Part shown: in pieces, positions 12,799 to 21,345 of the stretch | How positions within the stretch are numbered: position 1 is the first letter of the stretch | Layout: every line of letters begins with the position of its first letter | NCBI GenBank assembly: GCA_959347315.1 | Contig: OY365814.1 | Span: 4,273,864 to 4,337,863 of the forward strand | Length of the DNA: 64,000 nt | Direction of reading: 5' to 3' | From: Bimastos eiseni | Lineage: Eukaryota; Annelida; Clitellata; Crassiclitellata; Lumbricidae | The notes under the pieces: generated by a model | The model's database searches: none | Told to the model about the DNA's origin: nothing | Seen by the model: the letters and a program-made list of their open reading frames with translations, nothing else | Translations under genes and position numbers: made by a program

Positions 12799-13145
12799 CT
12801 GAAAATCGAAATTAATATATTTAAATGTCAGTTTTGTCTCTGAATTTCATAAAAATTACACCATATATGCAATAATCGAAGGAAAGAAAGCAAAGATGGA
12901 CGAGGAATACGCTGGATATGCACAATATAAATGAACACATTTTAACATTACTATGGAAACAATGGATCTGATAATTGATCGAGGACAATGAAAATATTTT
13001 CAATGAATCAATGCAATTTATGTAGACCTTCTTCAAGATAACTATTTTCTGCGGTCTAATTTACAGAAAAGGTTTCTCAAAGTGATGATATTGCATCGCA
13101 TTATTCTGCCATGGTTATGAAGCTTTAGCAACTTTCGTTTTCTTA
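12799..13145. other. Intronic or intergenic, no feature seen
   Basis: AT-rich, with a short minus-strand open frame lacking any domain or splice support. Confidence 0.4.
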
Positions 13146-13340
13146 GCTTGTGGCATTGCAATTGTAATTGTAATTGTAACAGAGCACTCGTATAGCGCCA
13201 CTCAAGATCAGAGGCGTGTCCTACTCAGGACACATCCAAAGGGAGAACAGAAAGGCCTTCAGATGCCTCGGGAAGAATGCAGAGGAAGAGAGCATACCTC
13301 CTCTCCTCGTGTAGGTAAGGGCAATCATAACGTTCAAATG
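13146..13340 (-). mobile_element. 3' end of a LINE/SINE with TTACAA tail (minus)
   Basis: On the minus strand the sequence reads GAGTGGCGCTATACGAGTG followed by a tail of TTACAA repeats (about 13154-13182). A related end, GCGCTGTAGAAA plus a simple-repeat tail, occurs at 27.95-28.05 kb (plus) and 30.08-30.12 kb (minus). Together they mark 3' ends of related retroposons. The 5' part was not traced. Confidence 0.45.
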
Positions 13341-13660
13341 GAGCCAAAATCTCGCAAAACTTAGATCATCGGGTATTTGAGCCCTGTGGTGACCATTTGA
13401 AACAAAACTAATTACTCAAGAGCTGTGAGATAATTATTGGTTAATAGGACCTTTTACCATCAGAGGGGAGTGCTACCACCCCTTTCGACGTCCTCCAGCC
13501 CTTAATTTCTATTCTCGTTCGCCGATTGGTTGCTGGGGGACCAAATTAATATTCATGAGTCGGGCGCCGTCGGGTTTTAATCATTTTAATGGGTTTTCTC
13601 GCCCTCTCATTGGCTAGGGCAATAGGCAATCGCGTCTTCCCATTGGCTGGACTCCACTCA
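13341..13660. other. No gene seen
   Basis: Unique sequence with moderate GC. No open frame of note. Confidence 0.4.
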
Positions 13661-13868
13661 CACGTATATCTAGGCATACGCACACATAGAAGGACACATA
13701 CGCAGACACGCACACATATATACACACGCACACAGACACGCACACATACAAAGACACAGACACGCACATATACATACACCACACATACATACGCACATAC
13801 GATGACACGCACACAGACACGCACGCATACACGCACACATACGTACACATACGAAGAGACACGCACAC
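13661..13868. repeat. ACACGC/ACATAC microsatellite-like block
   Basis: Alternating ACACAC, ACGCAC and ACATAC units over about 200 bp. All overlapping frames (Thr/His/Arg-rich on plus, Val/Cys-rich on minus) are products of this composition. Confidence 0.8.
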
Positions 13869-13904
13869 CGTCAATCGTATGTTTGCTGTTCCGCCATTGG
13901 CGGC

Positions 13905-14206
13905 GGCTGACCCTTTACCCCCTCCATGGGGCCCTTTCCCCCTCCATGGGGCCCTTTACCCCCTCCATGGGGTACTTTACCCCTCCATGGGGCCCTTTAC
14001 CCTCTGCATGGGGCCTTTACCCCCTCCATGGGGCCCTTTACCCCCTCCATGGGGCCCTTTACCCCCTCCATGGGGCCCTTTCCCCCTCCATGGGGTCCTT
14101 TACCCCTCCATGGGGCCCTTTACCCCCTTCATGGGGCCCTTTACCCTCTCCATTGGGCCCTTTACCCCTCCATGGGGCCCTTTACCCTCTGCATGGGGCT
14201 TGGGGC
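13905..14206. repeat. 19-21 bp minisatellite CCATGGGGCCCTTTACCCCCT
   Basis: About 14 tandem copies; unit length varies between 18 and 22 bp through gain or loss of C or T in the C-run. Each unit contains the palindromes CCATGG and GGGCCC. All three plus frames are open with Pro/Leu/Trp-rich translations, which is expected for this unit and is not evidence of coding. Confidence 0.9.
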
Positions 14207-14547
14207 GGCACGCTCATCAAGGGCTTGGCCAAATGTGTTTATGATCCTCGTGGGAATATTTCTCCGAATGTGGTGAAAGGCAATAAAGCCAACATCTGTT
14301 ACAACTGGCAACCCAATTCTCATCCCAGGCGTATATATTATATCGCGATGCTTTTGGGCAATTACTAACTCCTTTGCATTAAAAGAATGACGGAAACGTT
14401 TCCAGCGTTTAAATATATTTGGCGAACGTCTTACACACGTAATTATGAACCTAATAATCGTGAAGAAACGTTTTAATTCTGGATCCGTATTTAATCAATG
14501 ATCGCTCTCGCAGAAAAGTCTTCTCTGCTAATTTCGTTTCCCTCGTC
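14207..14547. other. No gene seen
   Basis: Unique sequence between the minisatellite and the viral remnant; nothing recognised. Confidence 0.4.
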
Positions 14548-14835
14548 TCACAGCCACTTTCGGTTTCCCATGAATAGCGTGGCGTAAGCGTTAATAAACT
14601 GATTATTGGCAAAATTGACTTCGAGATGTTTCACGAATTGTTGCTGACCATCCAAATGTGCTTTTAGCTCAGTCAGATTCATGTGCTTAAAGTTGAATGG
14701 ATTCATCTTGTAGTTTCCGTTAAACACGTCATTGTCGACGCATCCGATGAAAACGGGTGTTAGGTGGATCCATGCTCGAAAGTGAATATCCTCGCAATTT
14801 TCGCAGCACACGATGTGAGCGCAAGGCAGAGACAT
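14548..14835 (-). pseudogene. Capsid-like fragment fused to a duplicated RING piece
   Basis: The 95-codon frame starts with 43 bases copied from the neighbouring RING gene (MSLPCAHIVCCENC) and then switches to a different sequence from about 14792 down. That part contains VDNDVFNGNY and NPFNFKHMNL with HLDGQQQ and NAYATLF. This pattern belongs to the F54H12.2-like family widespread in invertebrate genomes, which I associate from memory with double-jelly-roll capsid proteins of Polinton-like viruses. It is a short internal fragment without its own start. It is not homologous to the capsid gene at 42.55-43.86 kb at any level I can see. Confidence 0.5.
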
Positions 14836-14842
14836 TGATTCT

Positions 14843-14884
14843 TTAAAAACTAGCCGGATGCTTCGGATCGAAATACGACTCCAT
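14843..14884 (-). pseudogene. Truncated start of an integrase-like frame
   Basis: An ATG at 14882-14884 overlaps the upstream TGA by one base and opens a frame of only 13 codons, MESYFDPKHPASF, ending in TAA at 14843-14845, directly before the duplicated RING piece. The DPKHPASF motif resembles the N-terminus of the retroviral-type integrases carried by Polintons. The evidence is a single short motif plus the compact overlap, so the call is tentative. Confidence 0.35.
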
Positions 14885-15570
14885 CAGTAGAGAGTCCACA
14901 TCTTTCGCTGCTTTTTGCGTCCGATCGACGACGCGGTCGATCTTCGTACGGTGATCGGAGTTACTGACTTGGCAGAGTCCGACGATCCGTTAATATAGTT
15001 CAATCTGTCTTCGTTCCCGATTAACTCGTGCGGTATGTTGTGATCTTTTAAAGCGTCGGCGAGACGTATCCATCCGTTGTTCACGCGCGCCAAAGTTCTG
15101 TTTATCTTCCGATCTTTGACCAAATCAACGACGTGCGCTTTAGGAATAGTCGTATTCTTCAAAACGAGTTCTCCTATTTCGCTCCATCCGAATTCTGGAT
15201 TGTTTTTGATATGAGTCAAAAGACGCGAAGCCTGAGATTTCCACTTTTTCGGAACGTTGTCAAGTACCAGAGCTTCTATGTCGGTCGATCACGGCGGCGA
15301 ATCCTCGACTTTCATTTCTTCTTCAACATTTTTGGACTCTTCGGAGTTACATTTTGTAACGACTTCGGGCTTATCGATGTTCAAGTAGCGTCTTAGAATG
15401 TTGGAATAGTGTTTGGCTTGTCCGTCTTCGGCCACGTTTCTGTGTAAGATCTCGTACATTTATCCGTCCAACTTTGACAGAGACTTATCCAACATGGTTT
15501 CCTTATACTTTTCAATCCGTCGCGGTCCCACGAAAACCATTTTCTGCTCGTAATTCATGACGCTCTCCAT
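14884..15570 (-). pseudogene. Helical viral protein of unknown role, two stops
   Basis: One frame of 229 codons from ATG at 15570, broken by TAA (15460-15462) and TGA (15289-15291). The N-terminal part is charged and helical; an acidic stretch follows (EESKNVEEEMKVED). The C-terminal part reads FGWSEIGELVLKNTTIPKAH then HVVDLVKD, NNGWIRLADALKDHNIP and ELIGNEDR. The GW-x(2)-GE...H..DLV...GW...LIGN pattern is shared by many anonymous proteins next to virus-like genes in cnidarian and other invertebrate genomes. Function unknown. The start lies 59 bases inside the RING gene in another frame, typical of compact viral gene packing. Confidence 0.5.
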
Positions 15571-15871
15571 TTTGAGGCATGAGTTTCGGTATCCGAAGGG
15601 ACCCGATGAGCCAAAGCACCGGAGTCAGTAACGCGCCTCCTTCGGATTGCACAATTCTGATCGTTCCCAATATACGCTCCGAACACAGAGGACACGAGTC
15701 CAGAATATCAGCGCAATTTTCGCAGCACACGATGTGAGCGCAAGGCAGAGACATGGATTCAACGCCGCGCGAACGACAATGTCTGCATATCAACATCGTT
15801 TTCAGAGTTTTATTTTCCTTCCTAGCGCACTTTAATCTATATTCGGCAAAAATGTCCGTCATCGCTGCCAT
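15512..15871 (-). CDS. RING-finger protein, IAP-type RING
   Basis: 119 codons, ATG at 15869-15871. Residues about 28-67 form a C3HC4 RING: LICRHCRSRGVESMSLPCAH, VCCENCADIL, DSCPLCSERI. The spacing and the single His match the C-terminal RING of inhibitor-of-apoptosis proteins, an E3 ubiquitin ligase domain. There is no BIR domain; a short lysine-rich helix precedes the RING. In viruses such proteins often target host death or immune factors, but this is inference. The open frame is intact, yet its neighbours are broken, and the last 50 residues may be read-through into the overlapping gene's sequence. Confidence 0.55.
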   Translation of the reverse strand: MAAMTDIFAEYRLKCARKENKTLKTMLICRHCRSRGVESMSLPCAHIVCCENCADILDSCPLCSERILGTIRIVQSEGGALLTPVLWLIGSLRIPKLMPQNGERHELRAENGFRGTATD

Positions 15872-16468
15872 CGCAACTGCCTCCGCTCGATGTAATTAAA
15901 TCGGGCAATTCTTCTTTCGATGATACTTCAACAATTCCCGCTTCGCTCATAGTTGGTGACTTTACTATCAGAAGCATTGATCGACGTTTTCCTGTTCGGA
16001 ATCGTCACTACTCGCGGTCGATTTTACCGTTTCGGCAAAACGGCATTTTTTACGTACACGATAGAGCGGTAAATGACGTTACTTTTTGTATAATGTCCTA
16101 AAGCGATCAGTTTATGCTTCGAGTTCGTCGTAGATATTAAACGAGCGTTGCTATTTTCCAAAGTTTTATAGTTAAACAAGAGTCCAATATCAGTCAGTAA
16201 GTAAGTAAGTCAGTTAATGTTATTGTTGTCAAATTCTGCACGAGGTCTAAGCATCGACTGTATTTTGGATGTCATACAAGTGGCCAGATATATGAAGAGG
16301 GTCTAGGGTCTAGAATTAGGCATAGAACTTGAACAAATAGGATCAATGAGATCTTGGAAAAAGCTTGGCTGAAGTAATTAGGAAATGTTAGCCATGGAAG
16401 AGATTTAGGGTCATATCATTATAGTTATAAAACAAAGCATATCAGTTATAAGACATTGGATTAAAGCT
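15872..16468. other. No gene seen
   Basis: GC-rich flank of the viral remnant, then AT-rich sequence from about 16.1 kb. A short (AGTA)n-like run (about 16195-16220) resembles a retroposon tail. Confidence 0.4.
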
Positions 16469-16861
16469 TTACTCTGAACCTCCTCCATTTTCTACGATCC
16501 TGGCCACTGTCTTCTGGTTGGTTCTTTGGAGACAGATGACGAAATTTGAAGATTTAGTTTGGCTGAAGTCGCTCAAATAGATCACAAGTTTTGCGTTCTT
16601 ATCTTGTTGTGAATGTTGTCTCTGAATCGATTGACTTTGCTGCTCAGTTATGCAGTTTAGAGACAACAGCAGAGCAATAAATTCGTCGCTCGGATGAATA
16701 TTTTCTTTTAGATAATTTTGGTTTTTCCTAATGATTGCAGATTTCCTTGTGATCTGCAAATCTAAAAGACCAATGACATCGCTGCATTGGCTATTTAAAA
16801 ATATTATTATGCCTTCAGCAGCAAAATCGTTCTTTTCAATGTGAATGAGAAGCCTCTGCAT
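16469..16861 (-). CDS. CARD-like domain exon
   Basis: 130 codons from ATG at 16861. About residues 43-125 fit a CARD: IIRKNQNYLKENI, DEFIALLLSLNCITEQQ, then a helix around QDKNAKLVIYLSDFS, then NFVICLQRTNQKTVARIVENGG. The order N-terminal LxxNxxYLxENL-like helix, LLxLxxLTxxQ, KxxxLLxxL and FxxCLxxTxQ is the usual CARD signature. CARDs self-associate in apoptosis and inflammasome-like complexes. A possible donor GA|GTAAAG lies at the end (phase 2). An upstream TTATAAAATCAG could be a TATA box or an acceptor. These phases do not fit the phase-1 exons on either side, so it may be a separate gene or need unseen exons. Confidence 0.5.
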   Translation of the reverse strand: MQRLLIHIEKNDFAAEGIIIFLNSQCSDVIGLLDLQITRKSAIIRKNQNYLKENIHPSDEFIALLLSLNCITEQQSQSIQRQHSQQDKNAKLVIYLSDFSQTKSSNFVICLQRTNQKTVARIVENGGGSE

Positions 16862-17460
16862 GTGTCGGCTGATTCTGATTTTATAAGAGCCTAATTATGA
16901 ATGCAACACAAATAAATCAGTCGCCAATCCGTAATCGACATTATCCCCATATTCACTATAATATCAACATCACTAAATATCATAGCATCTACATCGCCAT
17001 TATTATCCTCACAGCAACGATATTGCCATCATTATTCTCACGGTGACTATATCACCATTACAGTCTAATATATATACTCGCAGTAACTATGAGCTAGGTT
17101 GTGAAAGACAGCCAGCCGTTCGGTGCTAAGTAAGCTTACGCATATTTTTTCAGTTGAGTTCGCTTAAATTGAAGTTGTTTAAGAGTAGGCTTAGATAGGC
17201 ACATTTTCAGAAGCATTGAACACATTAAAATAGTGCCAGAAGAAAGTATATCGGTTGTTGCTTCTCTCGCTCATAATGGCAATAAATAATAAATGCTGAA
17301 TTAAAAATCTTTGTTTAAAAAATTATTGATTGAGAAAAAAATACAGTTGATCTAAATTTTACTGCGTCAACGTAGTTATCACATATATTGCTCCATATAA
17401 CTAAATGATTGTGATATAAGTTAGCTTTGTTTCACTCTAGAGAATTAAAAAGGAAAATAA
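16862..17460. other. No gene seen
   Basis: About 16930-17080 has loose CATCA/TATCACCATTA repeats. Nothing else recognised. Confidence 0.4.
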
Positions 17461-17652
17461 CCTACGTTGCATCCGTCGCCAAATTCTATTCTTAAACCTT
17501 CGTCTTGTTATTCGTTGAAACCAACAGAAGTCGACTGATGCCAAATCTTTGATAAAATCTTCGTTTCGTTGAATTGATGAAAAATTCAGTAACCAGTGTA
17601 GAAACGAGTTTGCTAAGATAATGTCCAGCAACTCCAATGGAATTTTATTCAG
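17461..17652 (-). CDS. F-box-like exon
   Basis: A strong acceptor TTGATTTTCAG precedes position 17652. The exon reads LNKIPLELLDIILANSFLHW, then KDLASVDFCWFQRITRRRFK and a basic tail NRIWRRMQRR. The pattern L-P-x-E-L-L-x-x-I-L, then V-x-x-x-W, then a basic helix, resembles an F-box, the domain that docks substrate receptors to Skp1 in SCF ubiquitin ligases. If the donor is GTAGGT (exon end 17466) the exon leaves phase 1, which would splice to the phase-1 exon at 12798 and on to the beta-propeller. F-box plus beta-propeller is a sensible substrate-receptor design. The splice path is inference. Confidence 0.45.
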
Positions 17653-19866
17653 CTGAAAATCAAATTACTAAGTTCTTAACATCACAAAAATATGAAAAAA
17701 ATGGTTTCAATGCATTTGCAATGGTCATCAAAGCTTTAATGTTTAACGAACATCATGTACGGAATATGCGTATTGCCGCTATTGCGTACCAAATTTTCAA
17801 AGCCAGCGCCGTCATTAAACATTGAAAACATAACCCGTTAATATTAACCGACAGGAACTTGACAATCAAAAGGTTTACATATTGTGCCGTGCAACTGTCG
17901 AAATTTATGGTTTAGTAGCCCTACATAGGCCAATCTTACCAAACTGAAGCAATATACAGCTCTTCAGGTTAAAAGTTGCGAAATTTGTTGCCCAATCTAG
18001 TACGTACACTGTCAATCATTCCATGCCAGTTAAAGACACTTTCCTTCCCTAATACCATATCCTGCCATTCCTGTAGCTTCCCTTTCCATTTCTCTCCCTA
18101 ACCCATATTTTTCTCCGTATCTCACTTCCCCCTTTTCCCGCTTCCTTACCACAACCCTTCCTCAACATTCTATTTCCCTATCCTCCATATCCTACTATGA
18201 CATTCCCACCTCCTCCTCCTACTCTCCTATTTCGTCCACCTAAGACTCTCTGTTCTTAGCCTTCAGCTGACACATTCCTCTCATTCGCCTCCAAAACAAC
18301 ACTCTCCATATAATGCTCCTCCTTCCTTCTGGTAATTCCAATTTCAACACCACCTATTGTGAATCAATTAATTCAAATAGAGACAATGAAATCATAAACT
18401 GTATTGTCAATAAAATATTGATTTGATGATTTCATTATAATGCTCCATACAAGAGTTATAATTATTTATTTAAGAATAGTCATATCGTTGCACCTTCCAC
18501 TCGACCTCATACTAGAGTTATAGACCTAATTATTTATTTAAGAGTAATCAGATTAAACTGTTAATAATCCTACCGTTGTCTTCGAAGGTGGTCGATCATC
18601 TTCTGTTTGAAGAAAAAATAGAAATTCATAAATTTAGACATCGTATCGATTGATATAATATTATGTGCACATCTATTGCATCTATTGTGTACCGTATGAT
18701 TGTTGCTAATTTATACCACCTGTTTATCTGTCTGTCTATAGGTTTGTGGCGAATGGTTCTATCCGATAAGGTTAAAAACAATAAACGATCAAGAATACAT
18801 ACATGAAGCATCAAATCAATAGTAATAAGTATCACATATGGCACATCTTACCAGATAAACGAAGGACAGCATGGAGATAACAAGAGAAGAATATCCCGAG
18901 TGATCATAAAAACCCCAATAAGCATTACATCTTGTAAGCATTTGATCGGCGGTTAAAAACTTTAAAGGGAAAGTAATGTGAAGAAAATATATTATATACC
19001 ATACATGAAAACACATCTATAAATAATTCGAGGAAGATGATGTAATTGGTAAGCCTTATTATCATGTAAAATATGATGATCTTGCCTAACCTTGACTACG
19101 AATCAGACACGCATAACGGAGGAAGACAACAGAGGGAGCCAAGATTATAATAAGGAATAAGGACATCACTTAGGTTCTCCATAAAGTCAAACTAATATCA
19201 ATGACTAGAAGAAAAAATACACTGAATATCAAATTACGTTCTAACTAGGAGTTATTACGTCGCAGTTAATTACTACGAGCTTTCGAGCTAAGTAAACATC
19301 GAGGTAGGGAAATTTTAAATGGAGCTAGATGCCCAATTCTTTGAAGGTCATGAGGCAGCAAATTCCATACTCCCTAGGCGCAGCTACTTTCAGAGAAAAT
19401 AGTCGGGCATTGGTTTTAGCTTTTTGTTGATGAGTTATCTGCCCGTAGCATAAACATATAGTTACAACTTACAAATGGCACAACTTCCACGAAAACAACA
19501 TAAGGCCTATATTATATCGCTAATAGTTAATGGTCATTCACATTTTATTGAGGTAAGTCATTTATTGGCATGGACGTAGGAATTAGGTTTTCTAGAGGTG
19601 TGATGATTAATGCCAGTTTTAAGTTGACAAAAACCTATGTAGCCTGTGTAAACTAAAGACTGGGTTTTGTGGATGCATCGATAGATACATAAATATTTCC
19701 AGTTTGCATTTGCCTTATCCATTCTAATTAAAATTTTTAAATATTAAGCGATTGCGAAATTCGATATCTGGCTGTTTCCATTCGGTGTAATGCAATGTAT
19801 ATGACAGCCATTTTTGTGGAATCCGGGGCATTCTTACATATATAACAACATTTCTAGAACCCTCAC
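17653..19866. other. No gene seen
   Basis: Mostly AT-rich. About 18.03-18.36 kb is pyrimidine-rich on plus. No open frame with family resemblance or paired splice sites. Confidence 0.4.
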
Positions 19867-19946
19867 CAATTACAACGCGATTTCTTGGAATGAAACCAAT
19901 CTTTCCGTTGTTTAAATGCCTCACCTTCCACCATTCGTCGCTGTCA
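19867..19946 (-). CDS. SH3-domain exon 2 (copy B)
   Basis: An 80-nt exon between TTTCTTACAG and GTGAGG on the minus strand. It reads WWKVRHLNNGKIGFIPRNRV, the second half of an SH3 domain. It enters in phase 2 from exon 20478-20757 and leaves in phase 1. Length, phases and sequence match 7716-7795 on the plus strand. Confidence 0.65.
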
Positions 19947-20477
19947 CTGTAAGAAACATTGGTGAGCAGAGCATTTATATTAATTATGTTTTCGGATTTT
20001 AAGCAGACATAGAGAAAAAGATTTAACCCACCACTTTTGATTCTTTAATGCAGTTAACATAACAAGCATAGGGCCTATATAGCCTATATCTTTCACCATC
20101 CAACGCTGTCGCTGTAAAATTTCTTTATAGAAAGTGTGATGCATTTAAACAGCGGAAAGAATTTTCTTATTTTTATTTATCTAAAAAAATATTTTACTAT
20201 AGACTCGATCCTAGAAGGGAACATTTTTTCGTCCGAAATTTTCAATTCGCTAATTTCACCAAATATAGGGCCTATGACTTTATATTTTAGGCCTAACACA
20301 ATGGTGCGAATAATTATTTTTCCACAACAAGCCGAAATGTATGCCTATTGCTTTTATTCTTGCCACCACACTTAGTAGTTATTTGTTGTCGTTTAGAGAC
20401 GATCAATGAATGGGTTCTTTATGAATTAACAAATTGTTGACTCATTAATTTTTTATGCCACATAGGGTATTGGTTAC
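19947..20477 (-). other. Intron between SH3 exons (copy B), phase 2
   Basis: Donor GTAACC at 20477, acceptor TTTCTTACAG ending at 19947. A short plus-strand frame inside has no family resemblance. Confidence 0.5.
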
Positions 20478-20757
20478 CAAATGTTTGCTGACGGAATAGT
20501 CTCCATTGTGTCTCCTCTTTTAAACGGAATTGCTTTAGAATAAGGATACACTTCATCTGACTTTATTTCGTCGTCTGACTTCACTTCATCGACTGAGTTC
20601 AATTTTTCGTCTTCTGAGTTCTCGCTTTCATCCGAATCAGCCTTAGAGAACGCCAGTCTTTGCTTTTGTATAATATCTGTAAGTTGGATTCTGTTGCGGC
20701 GTGTCATCTGTTTCGGTTCAAAGTCTTGGACTGCGCGCAATTTCATTTCAACTGAGA
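20478..20757 (-). CDS. SH3-domain exon 1 (copy B)
   Basis: A 280-nt exon after CGTTTTTACAG and before GTAACC. It reads MKLRAVQDFEPKQMTRRNRI, an acidic Glu/Asp/Ser/Lys-rich insert of about 40 residues, then PFKRGDTMETIPSANI. This is the first half of an SH3 domain (AxxDFEP opening, FKRGD turn), completed by the exon at 19867-19946 in phase 2. It starts in phase 1, which fits the phase-1 end of the exon at 20923-21024, so the ATG inside it is probably not the start. The insert is longer and more repetitive than in copy A. Confidence 0.65.
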
Positions 20758-20922
20758 CTGTAAAAACGAAAAAAGGTCATGACACGTACTAAATATATGC
20801 CTGACAAGTATGACGTATTCTGATGTGCGGGAACAAACCCATTAAAGAGCACTTCCGAGTTTCCCCTGAGATGAATGACTTATGCAATCAATCGGAATTT
20901 TCAATATGTGGAAGATAGCTAC

Positions 20923-21024
20923 CTATTACTGATGATGCCTTTATCTGTTTCTTCGACGATCCATCAGTCAGTTCAGTGTCATCAAAATGTTTTCTGTTCA
21001 GATCTTCTCGACAGGTCTCTCCTT
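20923..21024 (-). CDS. Exon upstream of SH3 copy B
   Basis: 102 nt between TTGTGCGCAG and GTAGCT, phase 1 on both sides. It encodes a polar segment EGETCREDLNRKHFDDTELT followed by DGSSKKQIKASSV. No domain recognised. The splice phases fit the SH3 exon downstream. Confidence 0.4.
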
Positions 21025-21228
21025 CTGCGCACAACAATAGGCAATTGGTGACCCAATATTTCAAACAAGTCATGAAGCACGTTGTCCAACAAGTAGGCCA
21101 CCCAAAAATAAAACATACAATCGTAAAGTAGGCTTATCACTTGCAATGTTGATGGAACGATGCTGAAGGATTGAAGACAAAAGACGGTGACACAAAAGCA
21201 TATTTTAAGTACTTTATGGTGCTACTAT

Positions 21229-21345
21229 TTATATCGGTCCAGTGGAAGGTCTCCATAATTGCGCTGGAACGATGAATTTGTCATAATCGACATAGTACCA
21301 ACCTTTCTCTGTCGAAGTTGATTGCGACAATATGTCTTTATTCAT
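21229..21345 (-). CDS. Possible terminal exon
   Basis: After a good acceptor (GTCTGTTTTCAG) an ATG-initiated frame reads MNKDILSQSTSTEKGWYYVD then YDKFIVPAQLWRPSTGPI and TAA. The protein family is not recognised. It could be the last exon of a gene further right, or an exon whose donor I did not find. A frame at 22046-22243 (minus, Lys-rich) may be upstream, but support is poor. Confidence 0.25.
   Translation of the reverse strand: MNKDILSQSTSTEKGWYYVDYDKFIVPAQLWRPSTGPI

Larger units (their letters stand above)
14548..15871 (-). mobile_element. Rearranged remnant of a Polinton/adintovirus-type element
   Basis: Minus-strand block of virus-like reading frames in compact order: RING protein (15512-15871), an alpha-helical protein with a start inside the RING frame (14884-15570), a 13-codon frame whose ATG overlaps the previous stop (TGATG at 14882-14886), and a capsid-like fragment (14548-14792). 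Base composition is higher in CG than the AT-rich flanks. It lies inside the interval between the putative F-box-like and TRADD-N-like exons, so it probably sits in an intron. It is independent of the larger element at 38-50 kb, which has no RING or comparable helical gene. Breaks and a local duplication show it is dead. Confidence 0.55.

Noticed and set aside
13589..14368. 259-codon plus frame across the ACACGC block and the CCATGG minisatellite
   Set aside because: It passes through two unrelated tandem repeats; similar frames exist in the other phases.
10296..17652. Including the CARD-like exon in the F-box/propeller gene model
   Set aside because: Its apparent splice phases do not match the neighbouring phase-1 exons; left as a separate exon.
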